This document shows positions 12,046 through 21,639 of a stretch of 64,000 bases of DNA, piece after piece. Numbering within the stretch: the stretch's first letter is position 1; every line of letters begins with the position of its first letter. Under the pieces are notes generated by a model. The model searched no databases, was not told the DNA's origin, and saw nothing but the letters and a program-made list of their open reading frames with translations. Position numbers and translations under genes: made by a program. Source of the DNA: Pyxicephalus adspersus (taxonomy: Eukaryota; Chordata; Amphibia; Anura; Pyxicephalidae); contig NC_092859.1 in assembly GCF_032062135.1 (NCBI RefSeq), forward strand, positions 49,992,447 to 50,056,446. The letters run 5' to 3'.

Positions 12046-12172
12046 TATTTTTAATTTATTTGCATTTGTTTATCTATTTTTTTATTTAATATAAATTTTT
12101 TTATTATTATTTTTTTTTTTTTATTATTTTTTTATGACAAATTCGGCTTTTGTATTTGCTTTTATGCATTAG

Positions 12173-13022
12173 GACGACGTGCTCGGGAGGTAGAGGAGCA
12201 GCCGCAGGTGCGTCTGGAGGAGCAGCTAGAGGTGGAAGGTAGGATATTGGCATATATTTAATAGGAAAAAATGTATAACTTTATAAGCATTAAAAATACA
12301 TTATTTTTCCTTATATTTAAAATATGTTTTTGATTTTCTTTTTATACAGCGTGCATTCTGGGAACCCCTGACCAGGCTGGGCGTCCAGAGGAGCCGGTAG
12401 AGGTGGAAGGTAAGATATCGGTAAATGGTTAATAAGAAAAAATGTATAATTTTCTAAATATGACAAAGACATTAATTTTAGATATAGTTCAAATATGTTT
12501 TTGATTTTTTTTATGCAGAGTTGATTCTGGTTTCCCCTGCAGAGGAGGTAGTGGAATCTGTGGTGGAAATTGAGCCAGGTATGTACCCAAATTTTAGAGA
12601 GGTAGGTTGCATATAATTGTGTGTAATTTAAATTTTTATTTTTGTTAGCTCTTATTACAGTATCAGAGGGAGAGCAAGAAAGTCCTGAGCCAGGCACGTC
12701 AGGGCAGATGGCAAGAAGTGTTGGTAAGTATTCATTTATTGTTTATGCAAAAATGTCTCATATGCATGTGTCGGCTTCACAATATATGTGTACTTAATAT
12801 TCTTCTTTTTATTTCTACTACACAGATGTTGTTTCCCAAAAAAAAGAAATTCTGGACAAACTGGAGGCCATGGACCACAAATGGAAACAAGTGGCAAAGA
12901 CAGTCAGTGAGGCGAGAAAAGAACTGCGTTCACTGAAAAAATTTATAAAAAAAAATTTTAAAAACTATTTTATATTAATATTTTTTTATTTTTATCATTT
13001 TTATAGTAAAAATATTTATTAG
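12173..13022 (+). CDS. Harbinger accessory (SANT/Myb-like) protein, C-terminal exons
   Basis: Five predicted exons at 12173-12238, 12350-12409, 12519-12578, 12649-12723 and 12826-13022. Each acceptor ends in AG and each donor is GTAGG, GTAAG, GTATG or GTAAG. All four introns are phase 1, and the frame stays open through every join to a TAG at 13020-13022. The predicted peptide is acidic and rich in Glu, Pro and Val (for example LEEQLEVE, EEPVEVE), then ends in a lysine-rich, probably helical segment (KKEILDKLEAMDHKWKQ, then SEARKELRSLKK). Exon 5 is followed by AATAAA at 13083-13088. In Harbinger elements a second gene encodes a Myb/SANT DNA-binding partner of the transposase; I infer this is its C-terminal tail, because the N-terminal DNA-binding domain is missing here. 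Without an upstream promoter or first exons it is unlikely to be expressed. Confidence 0.65.
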
Positions 13023-13087
13023 AAAACAATTTGTGTGTGTTCACTTATTTATACTTGACTGGCAGGTAAGTTTTAAATTTGAAATAA

Positions 13088-13162
13088 ACAGGATGAAGTA
13101 CTGCACTGGAACAGGATGAAGAACTCCGCTGGAACAAACAGGATGAAGTACTCCGCTGGAAC
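13088..13162. repeat. Three-copy tandem repeat inside Harbinger element
   Basis: ACAGGATGAAG-starting units begin at 13088, 13111 and 13138, each continuing to a CTGGAAC block; spacing is 23 and 27 bp. It lies just after the accessory gene's polyadenylation-like signal. Confidence 0.85.
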
Positions 13163-13182
13163 CAAAAGCTATATAGATATAT

Positions 13183-13270
13183 ATAAATATATATATATAG
13201 AGAGAGAGAGAGAGAAAGAGATTAATATCTTAAAAATATATATATACACACACACACACTCATACACACA
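13183..13270. repeat. Compound AT/GA/CA microsatellite
   Basis: TA-rich, then GAGAGAGA, then TATATA, then CACACACA runs between the accessory gene and the Harbinger 3' end. It accounts for the open frames seen here on both strands. Confidence 0.85.
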
Positions 13271-13526
13271 ATACAGCCTGTATCGATCGAACGTTCGTTC
13301 ATCACGCATGCTCAGAACATGCACGATCACTGAACGACCGTACACACGATAGATGGTCAACGATCATCGTCCAATCCGATCTGCCGGTCCGGTCGTTCAT
13401 TTCCAACGACTATCCTCGTTCGTCAGCGTCGTTGGTTACTTTTTTTACGAACGATTTTTGGACAATCGGTCGTTCGTTCGTCGTTCATTTCCAACGATAA
13501 AAATTGGAAGTGTGTACGCAGCTTAA

Positions 13527-16500
13527 GGCTTTGTTTTTGGTTCTTGTGTATGTTGAACGATGGTCTTTGGGAGAAGAGTTTCCTTTAACCTGCAAGAACA
13601 AAAAAACCAGGATGGCACTGGACTGAATAGAATCTGATTATGGAGGGATTGAGGGATCTTCAGAAGTAAAGGTAGATGTCATTTTTTTTAATGAAAGTTA
13701 TGCTTTAAATGCTAGCACCTGTGTGTTCAACACAGAAAGTGTAAAAAAAAAATTTTTTTTGATAGAACACTGCTATAGTGAGCTTCCAAAACTGCAAGTC
13801 TATTAGGCTGCTCACCAAAGGAGGTAAGAATTTTTCCAAAATAATCGGTGAAAATAATCACTTTGGTTATCTCATAATGCAATTCCTGTTTCCTTTTTCA
13901 AGCTGCACGAGATTGGGTAGTCAAAGTGAACAGGAATATGCTACTTTTATGACTGGATAATTGAATTAGATATGCATACAATTTAGTGTGAATAGATTTT
14001 CATCTCCTTCAGTAAATCAGCCCATACGAAGCAGCTGTACACACTTTTCACAATGTGCATTATAAACTGCACCCATTGAATTCTCTTCCCTCCAATCATT
14101 ATTGTCCCTGGCATTTGATTTTTGGACTGGATTTTAGTTCTTTCAAGATTGGCCATCAAATGTGGGTATTACACAACATGGCCTGCATGAGACCGGCAGT
14201 GTTTTTAGGAAACAGCTTCCTACCAGCTTGTCCTAATTGCCACCACAGAAACAAAATGATGATGTCACTGACTATAAAAGATTGTATGTAATAAAAACAA
14301 AAAGTTTTTAATAAAAAAAAAAATTAGCATGATGAGGGGGGAAAGGAGGAACATGGTAAAGAAAAACTTCGGCATTAAAAATTTACTTTCATATCACACT
14401 TTAAATGATCACTTTTATTTTTTGATATGCCTGTTTCTAATAAAAAACAAAACCTTCAATATTATATATCTGTTTTATTATAATTTAATAAAGGAACTTA
14501 AGTAAAACTAGATTCATTTTAAAACATGGCTTTAGGACATAAATATAGACATTAAAAAATAAGATTTATAGCATTGAACATTGGCCTTGGGTAGACAAAG
14601 ACATTTAATGGTTTACTGGCTTTAACAAAGAAGTCAATAATGCTTAATTTAAAGGTTGGTTTTACCAGTATTAAATTGCAGTGTGCAAAGTTCAGAACTA
14701 TACAAATTGAAAAACTGAGACTGAAACTTGAGCAAGCCTATTGCTGCTTTCATTCAAGTGTACATGATGTAGTATTGCTGTAGCCCCTAATTTATTTCTT
14801 GTCTAATTATAGGAGATTGCAAGCCTAAAATCTTCCTTTTATTTCACTTTCTCTGGGCATATAGCTGCCCAAGAGGTTTGATTGTTTTTTTGCAGACCCA
14901 AGTTAATATAGGGGAAAAGGTGTTATATAATAATTTAATGATTGTTTTACAATTATTGTATGTGTACATGTACAATAATCAGTCATATCAAATTAAACTG
15001 CTAAATGTTACAGCAACTTGCTCTTTTTTCCATCAAAGTGGATATGATTTAAAATGTAAAGATATGGCATATTATAGAGAAAATTTAAAAAAAATTAATT
15101 GATCGTAAGCAATACCCTGAAAATGTACGTTTTGCCTTACTTTCTCCTACAAAAATCCCATGTGGCATATTAGAATGCCTAGGCCACATAGCCTTACACT
15201 GTACCAAAAGTATCCACAGAATGAGATCTAAGGCACTGTTGTCTCCTATGGCTATTTTAATAAAATTTGTAGTGAGTAATGGTGATGTTGTATTGTAATG
15301 TGCTGTGCTTCTTCTAAAGTAATAAAAACATTTCGTTACCAGGATGGCCACCTCCACAAAGTATCACGTTGCAAAACAAGGTATATTATGGAATGATCAC
15401 ATCAGCTGCAATCACAGGCAAAACTGGTGACTAGTTCTTTGCTCTCTCCCTGTCGGTCTTCAGGCTCTAGTTCCAAGGTTTATTACTTAATGGATATCTT
15501 ATATCTTAATCTGATAACAGTATGTTACCTACAACTGCACCTATAAACTATAATTCATGAAACATTCCAGCATACCCTGACCTATATTATACCTTGCAAC
15601 TTTTCAAAGAGCAGGAAAGGCATATGTTGCCCCTTACTGGAACTCCAAAAGGAATGGACTGGAATGATTTTTCAGGCACTGTCAGGTAATAATTCAATAT
15701 ACCACATGATTCCTATGGTATGATTTGTTGGTAAACCAGGTACATGCATAGAAAATGGTATGCAGGTTTGAAATAAATTGTACTATACTTAGAAAAATGT
15801 AGACGTTAAAAATGTCTACTATACTTTTAACAGCTGCAAATAAAATTGCTGTATTATCTCCATATGTTGCATATTGATATGATCATCAATAACATTTAGC
15901 TATCAAGACAGAAAACATGTTCTCTTTTCTGACTATGGTCTGTGTTGGGAGTCACCTAAATCTTAGTTATTCAACTTTTCTTGAAATATTCCAAAGTATT
16001 TTTTCTTCCTGTTTTTTTTTTTTTTTTTTTATACGCAGACTTTCTTGCCAACAGGACAGTAGTTTATGTTACATCAAACTGTTATATTTGATTTATGTTT
16101 CTCCTGACATTATGTAAGTATAAGCTTCCCTTCAAAACTACAGAAAACAGGTCGACTATACCTGTTTACTGCAAGCATTTATCATTTTGTGTCATTTATA
16201 AACATAGTCACTAATATAAAAAGACATCAGCTTTCTAATTTTGTATAACTTGTGATCATATTGAATCCAACATCACATATTCATTAGAGTAGTGATTAAA
16301 TGAAGATTTGCTGGTCAGTGAGAGATGACATCTAAAAGATGCAATGCCACATCCCAATTGATTTAGACAATTTATCTCTTGTTGTGGATCTGCCTTTACA
16401 ACTGGGAAGAGTTACTCCATTGCTATTTGGTTATCAGTGTTATCTACAGTAGTGAGTATGATTTTTGAAAATATTTGTAAACCTAATATTTACACATTAC

Positions 16501-16540
16501 TGATAATTGTAAGTATTGTATACCTATTTGATTGTACACT
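13527..16540. other. AT-rich stretch with no recognised gene
   Basis: No family motif in any frame. About 13540-13680 loosely resembles part of 44130-44310 and may share an old repeat. A long T run lies at about 16012-16030. Nothing else supportable. Confidence 0.45.
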
Positions 16541-16555
16541 GTATTTGTTGATGTT

Positions 16556-16638
16556 AGGTCTCTATTTTTGATTCATCCTGAAGAAGCGACTTAATAGTCG
16601 TGAAACGTGTCGATGTAAAATAAAACTACCAAGAGACC
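16556..16638 (+). ncRNA. Hammerhead-ribozyme-like fold
   Basis: Reading 5' to 3': CATC (16574-16577), the core CTGAAGA (16578-16584), one extra A, a hairpin GCGACT-TAAT-AGTCGT (16586-16601), GAAA (16602-16605), a very short CGTG loop, TC, then GATG (16612-16615) complementary to the first CATC. An outer pair GGTCTCT (16557-16563) and AGAGACC (16632-16638) encloses it all. CTGANGA, a stem, GAAA and a UC cleavage position is the hammerhead core in type I topology with a tiny stem III, as reported for Penelope-like retroelements. The extra A between core and stem II departs from consensus and may reduce or abolish cleavage. No Penelope reverse transcriptase was seen nearby. Confidence 0.5.
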
Positions 16639-16845
16639 ACATGTTACAAAGAGATTCATATTTATATTGAAACATTGTTTACGTTATATAGGCAATTGTA
16701 CAATTTTTATCTTTTTTTTATTATTCTTTTTTATTCTTTTTTATCTTTTTTGGTTTTTAAAAATGATTTAACATTAAAATATTAATTGTTTAATTTTACT
16801 TTATGTCTAAAAAGTCCCGTTTCTTTGCACAATTATGAATATTCA

Positions 16846-17120
16846 TTAAAGTAGAACTAAACCCAAAAATCAAGGTCACTAGAATGTTCTCTGCTCCTGG
16901 CCTTTTGCTTTATGCTAACACTACATGGTGATTGTACCATGCAACATACAGCCTGACTCTATTTCTGGTGGTGCCAGGAATACACTTACATGCCAGGGAC
17001 AATGTAACTTCTGCACATGGGCAGGTGTGACATATTCATTGACTAATGGAAGACAATGGTGGTGAAAATGGAAGCTTTGGGGGATGGAACGATGAATGTC
17101 TAACTATGCTGAAATATGTT
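16846..17120. mobile_element. Probable Kolobok/T2-like MITE, left end
   Basis: Starts TTAAAGTAGAACTAAACCC, resembling amphibian Kolobok/T2 MITE ends that begin at a TTAA target. The right end was not found, so the extent is a guess. Confidence 0.35.
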
Positions 17121-17654
17121 GAAAAGGTTAATCATTTTCATCCACTTATTTTTTTACATGACTAACAAAAAGTTTGTGAACAAGAACACTAATGATAGGA
17201 TAACTACTGCACATACTACTTTAATGAATGCTTAAAACTAATAATGATGACTTTTTAAATAACAAAAACATGTTAAGTAAGGGTGTCTGGCAGGATGGAG
17301 CACAATAAGAAAGGTCTGGTTAAAAGTTTACATTGAGGACCCTACCACCACTGGATGCCTGTCTCAAAATCTCAGTATTTTCCAAAAATACATTTTTAAT
17401 GTGCATTCCTCATACAAAGAAGAGTGACATATAAAAACTACCAGAAAGCTTTTTCTTCCCCCCCCCATCCCTAAAAGTACTAAAAGTATATAGAAAGCTT
17501 TTGATTTTCTGCTAAATTTCCCCTTGCAGTTTTGTTTTTTTGGATTTTTTTTTTTAAGAATCCGATGTCTTTAAACATTTGGCCAGAGGTTTTGCTCTTT
17601 TCTGCTGGTATTACAAAAATCTCAACATTTGCCATGTCTACCTAGGAAGATTTA

Positions 17655-18182
17655 TACGAGGAGCCTTCAAAAAGTCTCCACACGTTTATATTTTCAAAAT
17701 TATTAATAATAATATTGAAAACTGTGGTTTATTTAGTCGTGTCTGAGAGTGCAATGTGAATAGTTGGTCTGGCAAGCCAGCTGATGGGTTTAGTATAAGA
17801 GTTGTCACGCTATAGTGAAGATAGCTGCAAAATGTATAAATTGTATAAAACACCAAAGTGGTTTTGTTGCACCACAATTCCTGACCCCACACTGCTTCCC
17901 ACACATTGCAAGCCCTCAGACAATTAAAGTGGGAGGTTATGGAACACCCTGCCTATAGTTTGGATATAGCTCCATCTGATTTCAACCTTTTAGGACCGCT
18001 CAAAGAAGATTTAAAGGAAAGAAGGGTTTAATGTCATAATATGAAAGCAGCAGTGCAGATACGATGCTGGGAAAAATTTGCAATGGAAAGTGACTATGTA
18101 GAAAAATGATGTAATATGTTTTTGAAATTCCTAATAAATAGAGTTTAAAATAAGCGTAGAAGCTTTTTGAATAACCCTTGTA
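17655..18182 (+). mobile_element. Mariner element, internally deleted
   Basis: The left end TACGAGGAGCCTTCAAAAAG and the inverse of the right end, TACAAGGGTTATTCAAAAAG, are matching mariner-type terminal repeats. TA lies at both borders (17655-17656 and 18181-18182), the canonical target duplication. At about 528 bp it is less than half the usual mariner length. Only the last third of the transposase remains. Confidence 0.85.
17882..18031 (+). pseudogene. Mariner transposase C-terminal fragment
   Basis: The frame reads PHTASHTLQALRQLKWEVM, then EHPAYSLDIAPSDFNLLG and PLKEDLKERR. This matches the region following the second catalytic Asp of mariner transposases, where the motif YSPDLAPSDF(H/N)LF carries the third acidic residue of the DD34D triad. 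It stops at 18029-18031. Further family-like sequence continues at about 18040-18110 in broken frame. The N-terminal DNA-binding domain and first catalytic residue are deleted. Confidence 0.85.
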
Positions 18183-18937
18183 GAATCACATTTTTTACCA
18201 AAAGATCTTTTTTATTTTTCTATATTTTGTCTTCATTTCAGCCCATCTTAAAATATAAATTTTTGGGGGCAATAAATACCCGTCTTTTAAAATCCATTTG
18301 CAGTGGTTATGGAAAAAAAGGTTTTTGAATTCTGACATATCTTAACATCTAAAGTACTCAAGTTTCAAGTGTAAAAAAAAACTGTTTAACGTCACTGGAA
18401 ATCAGTAGTTGCAGATATATATGTTACTGACTGGGTGGGGTGCGCCATTCTCAGACAGCTACACACACCAGTGTCCTCCTCCCATGACAGTAACATGTCA
18501 TCACCTCCCACCCACAGAAATAACAAAGATCTTTTTCCATGTGTGACAGAACAATTTTAAATGATATTTCCGCAATCCAACAGGAAAGCCTACATGTTCT
18601 ACAGTAGCTATTATACAGCGAAAAACACTGACCTACTTTTTAATGCCTGAAAAAATGATCTGTTTCTAGTTGCGTTGTAAAAATTCACATAATTAAGTGG
18701 GATGAACTTGCAAATTACGTGCAAACTGTAGTATGTGTGGTAAAAAGTATATCACTTCAGTGTGTTGTGCTGATATAAACCATGTAGTAACCCAGTAGTA
18801 CAATAGATAACTGGAGCAGTATCACAGCCAGAAGAAATTGTACAAATAGTCAGTGCAAGAGGTGTTTGACAATGTCACCAGTGGTAAGAAAAACACAATT
18901 ATAATAGACAGAGGAAGGGTTACAACTTGTGACAATT
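18183..18937. other. Stretch with no recognised feature
   Basis: AT-rich apart from a more GC-balanced patch at about 18430-18520. No gene supported. Confidence 0.45.
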
Positions 18938-19085
18938 GGGCTGAGTTATTAAAGCTCTCCAAGACTGGAGAAGATAGACTTTCATTGGTGAACCTGGGTG
19001 ATCCTGCAAACCTGGAATTGATTTCTTAAAAAGCATTTGGTGTAAGTTGGAACATGCTTTAAAACCTGGACCAGATCAATTTAAT
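18938..19085. mobile_element. Palindromic MITE, copy 2, partial
   Basis: Begins GGGCTGAGTTATTAAAGCTC and continues with AGACTTTCATTGGTGAACC, the same family as 3022-3209. Its second arm is largely lost. The interior resembles the copy at 49333-49505 more than the one at 3022. Confidence 0.7.
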
Positions 19086-19195
19086 GTTTTCCTGTCCTGT
19101 AAAACCAGTCCCAGTTTCTTGTACCGTTGTCAATGGACACAAAGTATGGGGAAATACTTGTTTGTTATATTGACAGAAACGATAACTGGCTTTTA

Positions 19196-19685
19196 TTTTA
19201 TTTTTTTTTATTTTTTTGTATTGGATTGGATACTGGAGTTTGTATTGAATCCAATACAAAATGTTTGAATGAGTTTCAATTTGAATTTCCCGCACACGCG
19301 CTGACCTCATCACGCACGCAGGGAGAAGCCGGCCGTTTTTTTCTTCTCCGCCGGACGGCTTCTCGTTTCAGAGATCATCCGGCGCTGGAAGAAGGACGTG
19401 GACGATCAGCGGGACCAGGTAAGAAGCCAAGATGCCGGCCGGCCGGCGGAACACAAGATGCCGGCCGGCTTCTTACCGGTCCCGCTGGCACCCGACGAAG
19501 GCACCCGACGCTGGAGAGGGAGATCGACGGACGACGATTGACGGAGGACGACGCTGGAACACGAACACAACGCTGGATGAGCACAGCGGGACCAGGTAAG
19601 TAAGGATGGGAAAAAACTCGGGGTTAACCATCCTAGCAATTTTTTTTGCCCGTACGAAGGTCGGGCTTAACGGCTAGGAGGTTAA
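19196..19685. mobile_element. piggyBac-like MITE, right part
   Basis: The right end reads CGGCTAGGAGGTTAA, with a TTAA at 19682-19685. The interior shares the order seen at 47751 and 59583: a TTGTATTGAAT... palindromic segment, TTCCCGC, then a GC-rich half ending in a TAACGGCTAGGAGG-type repeat. The left AT-rich half is missing. The GC-rich half has self-complementary CCGGCCGG blocks. Confidence 0.65.
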
Positions 19686-19878
19686 TATATATGATAAACA
19701 ATATTTATAAAGTGACAACATATTACGCAATACTGTACAATAAATAGTGGTTGCAAATGATAAACGTACGAAGGTCGGGCTTAACGGCTAGGAGGTTAAT
19801 ATATATGATAAACAATATTTATAAAGTGACAACATATTACGCAATACTGTACAATAAATAGGGGTTGCAAATGATAAA
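19651..19878. repeat. 114-bp tandem duplication across MITE/LINE joint
   Basis: 19651-19764 and 19765-19878 are identical by eye except for one base (GTGG versus GGGG). Each unit contains the last ~35 bp of the piggyBac-like MITE and ~79 bp of the L2-like LINE tail. The duplication therefore occurred after both elements were side by side. Confidence 0.95.
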
Positions 19879-20033
19879 CAGATACAAACAATGAACAAGT
19901 TTATAATCTAAGAGGAGGGGAAGGTAGCTATACAATATGAGAGGGAATATGGAATGGTGGGTGAGTAGTAAAGGTTTAGGAGACAGAAGAATACGGGTAG
20001 GCAAGTTTGAAAAGATGGGTTTTAGGAGCTCTT

Positions 20034-20540
20034 TTAAATGTGCAGAAAGTAAGAGCAAGCTGAATAGGACAAGGAAGACCATTCTAGAGTCAGGGCAGCC
20101 CTAGAAAAGTCTTGAAGCCATGCATGTGACCAAGACATGAGTAAGGAAGTCATTAGTAGGTTGTTGCAGGAATGAAGAGCGGGGTTAGGGGAGTATTTTT
20201 CTATTAGGGAAGAAAAGTAGGAGGAACAAAAGTTTTGGAGGGATTTGAAGACAAAGCACTGAAGCTTGAATGTGATTCTAAGGTGAAATGGAAGCCAGTG
20301 TAGAGAATGTGCAAAGAGATGCAGCAGAAGAAAAGTGGTTGGAAGGATGGATAAATCAGTCATAATAGATTGTAGAGGAGAGAAGAGCTGGGTTAGTGGA
20401 ATACCAGAATGGAGGAGATTACAGTAATCCAGACGAGAGATGATAAGAGTGTGTACAAGGAGTTTGGTGGACAGGTAGGGGCGGATTTTGGAAATTTTGC
20501 GCAGGTGAAAGTAGCAGGACCTGAAGGCAGGGATGAACAA
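20034..20540 (-). pseudogene. L2-like RT C-terminal region
   Basis: A 168-codon minus-strand frame with [19 protein letters not shown], then [18 protein letters not shown] and [18 protein letters not shown]. This is the conserved segment after the RT domain in L2/CR1-group LINEs, where SRLDYCNxLxxGxP and LHWLPxxxRIxFKL are diagnostic. The frame runs on into non-family sequence after the SS-rich stretch, suggesting a frameshift near the end. No function remains. Confidence 0.85.
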
Positions 20541-20590
20541 AAAGCTTTGAGTGTCATTTGCATACAGATGGTATTGTAAACTAAAGGAGG

Positions 20591-20779
20591 CTATGAGACT
20601 ACCGAGGAAGAATGTGTACAGAGAGAAAAAAAACGGTACAAGGACTGACCCTGGGGAACACCAACAGGGAGAAGAGTGGGAGAGGAGTAATTACCATTAA
20701 AGAAAACTTGAAAGGAGCGGTCAGACAGATAGGTAGCAAACCAAGAGAGAGCAATGTCACTGATACCAATGGAGTTCAT
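20591..20779 (-). pseudogene. L2-like RT palm fragment
   Basis: The minus-strand frame reads NSIGISDIALSWFATYLSDR, then [11 protein letters not shown] and [12 protein letters not shown]. The LxWFxSYLxxRxQ and GVPQGSVLGP motifs lie in RT blocks 3 and 4 of LINEs. The following FADD block is missing, consistent with an internal deletion between this piece and 20540. Confidence 0.85.
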
Positions 20780-21384
20780 GATTTGGATTAGAAGGGGGTG
20801 ATCAACAGTGTCAAAAGCAGAGGAAAGATCTAGGAGAAGAAGGAGAGAGAGGTTTCCTTGAGTCTTTTGTAGACAAGGTGCTCAAAAAGTTTGGAAACTT
20901 TTGGGAGAGGATAGATAGGACAGTAAATAGAAAGTAGGGAGGCATCTAGTGAAGGTTTCTTCAGAAGAGGGAGAATGAAATGTTTGAAGGTGGAGGAGTG
21001 GATACCAGTGGAAAGGGTTGGTTGAATAGTTCAGTTGATGCGGGGGTTAAGGTGAAGGAGTGGGAAAGGAGTCAATCAGACGTGATTGGGTCTAGCAGAC
21101 AGGTGGTAGATGGAGATGATGTAAGAAAAGAGGAGACTTCACCCACAGTAACAGGGCTTGAAGGAGGTTAGTGATGATTTACAGGTGGAAGGGTTGGGTA
21201 TGGTTGGAGCAGAACAGTGAGCAGAGACATCATGTCTGATTTGGACTATTTTATCTTTAAAGTAGATGGCTATGTCTTACAAATAAGGTAGTTGTAGGGG
21301 GAGCAGGTGTGGGGTTTAGGAGGGAGTCAATTGTTGAGAATAGGCTGTATGGGTTTGATGCTGAGGACAGATTTTCTCCACCTA

Positions 21385-21618
21385 CACTCTCCTGAATGAG
21401 GAGGTGAGGAGGTTGTGGTCAGAAAGAGGAAATAGTAAGTTGTCAAGGTGGAGGAGGTTGCAAAGTTTGGAAAATACAAGATCCAAGTGTGTCCGGTGAT
21501 GTGTGTGGAGCCGTTTATGTTCTGTTTCTAAACCTGCATTAGAAATTAAACAATGATAGGGTGTTGGAATATATGTATATTTAATTTTTAGGTTTTCAGC
21601 TCTGCTAATAAAAGCCAA
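21385..21618 (-). pseudogene. L2-like APE endonuclease C-terminal fragment
   Basis: The minus-strand frame contains HTHHRTHLDLVFSKLCNLL and then FPLSDHNLL. HxLDLV(F/I) followed by LSDHxL is the conserved end of LINE apurinic-type endonucleases, including the catalytic Asp-His pair. The upstream catalytic Asn and Glu residues are absent, so it is a fragment. Confidence 0.75.
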
Positions 21619-21639
21619 CTTTCAGCAAAACATTGAACT

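Larger units (their letters stand above)
11771..13523 (+). mobile_element. Harbinger transposon, 5'-truncated and internally deleted
   Basis: The right end at 13523 is the same terminal inverted repeat as the MITEs (GTGTGTACGCAGCT) and is followed by TAA, a Harbinger-type target site. From 13287 rightward the sequence matches the MITE right half. Upstream lie a transposase fragment and an accessory gene in the same orientation, the two-gene layout known for Harbinger elements. The left terminal repeat is missing; CR1 sequence adjoins at about 11750-11770. The transposase middle and C-terminus, including the catalytic part, are absent. Confidence 0.85.
19686..21620 (-). mobile_element. L2-like LINE, 3' two-thirds, antisense
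   Basis: On the minus strand the order is endonuclease C-terminus (about 21618-21385), reverse transcriptase pieces (20779-20591 and 20540-20034) and a 3' region containing the inverse of AACATATTACGCAATACTGT. The 3' region is the same one attached to the (ATT)n tails at 9862, 11041 and 53329. Frames are broken throughout. The start of the element (ORF1, endonuclease N-terminus) is not present, so this is a 5'-truncated copy. Confidence 0.85.

Noticed and set aside
13088..13162. CRISPR-like array
   Set aside because: Only three imperfect units with no unique spacers, inside a eukaryotic transposon.
19375..19639. Arg/Pro-rich proteins in the GC-rich segment
   Set aside because: The frames come from the self-complementary GC-rich half of a MITE and show no protein family.
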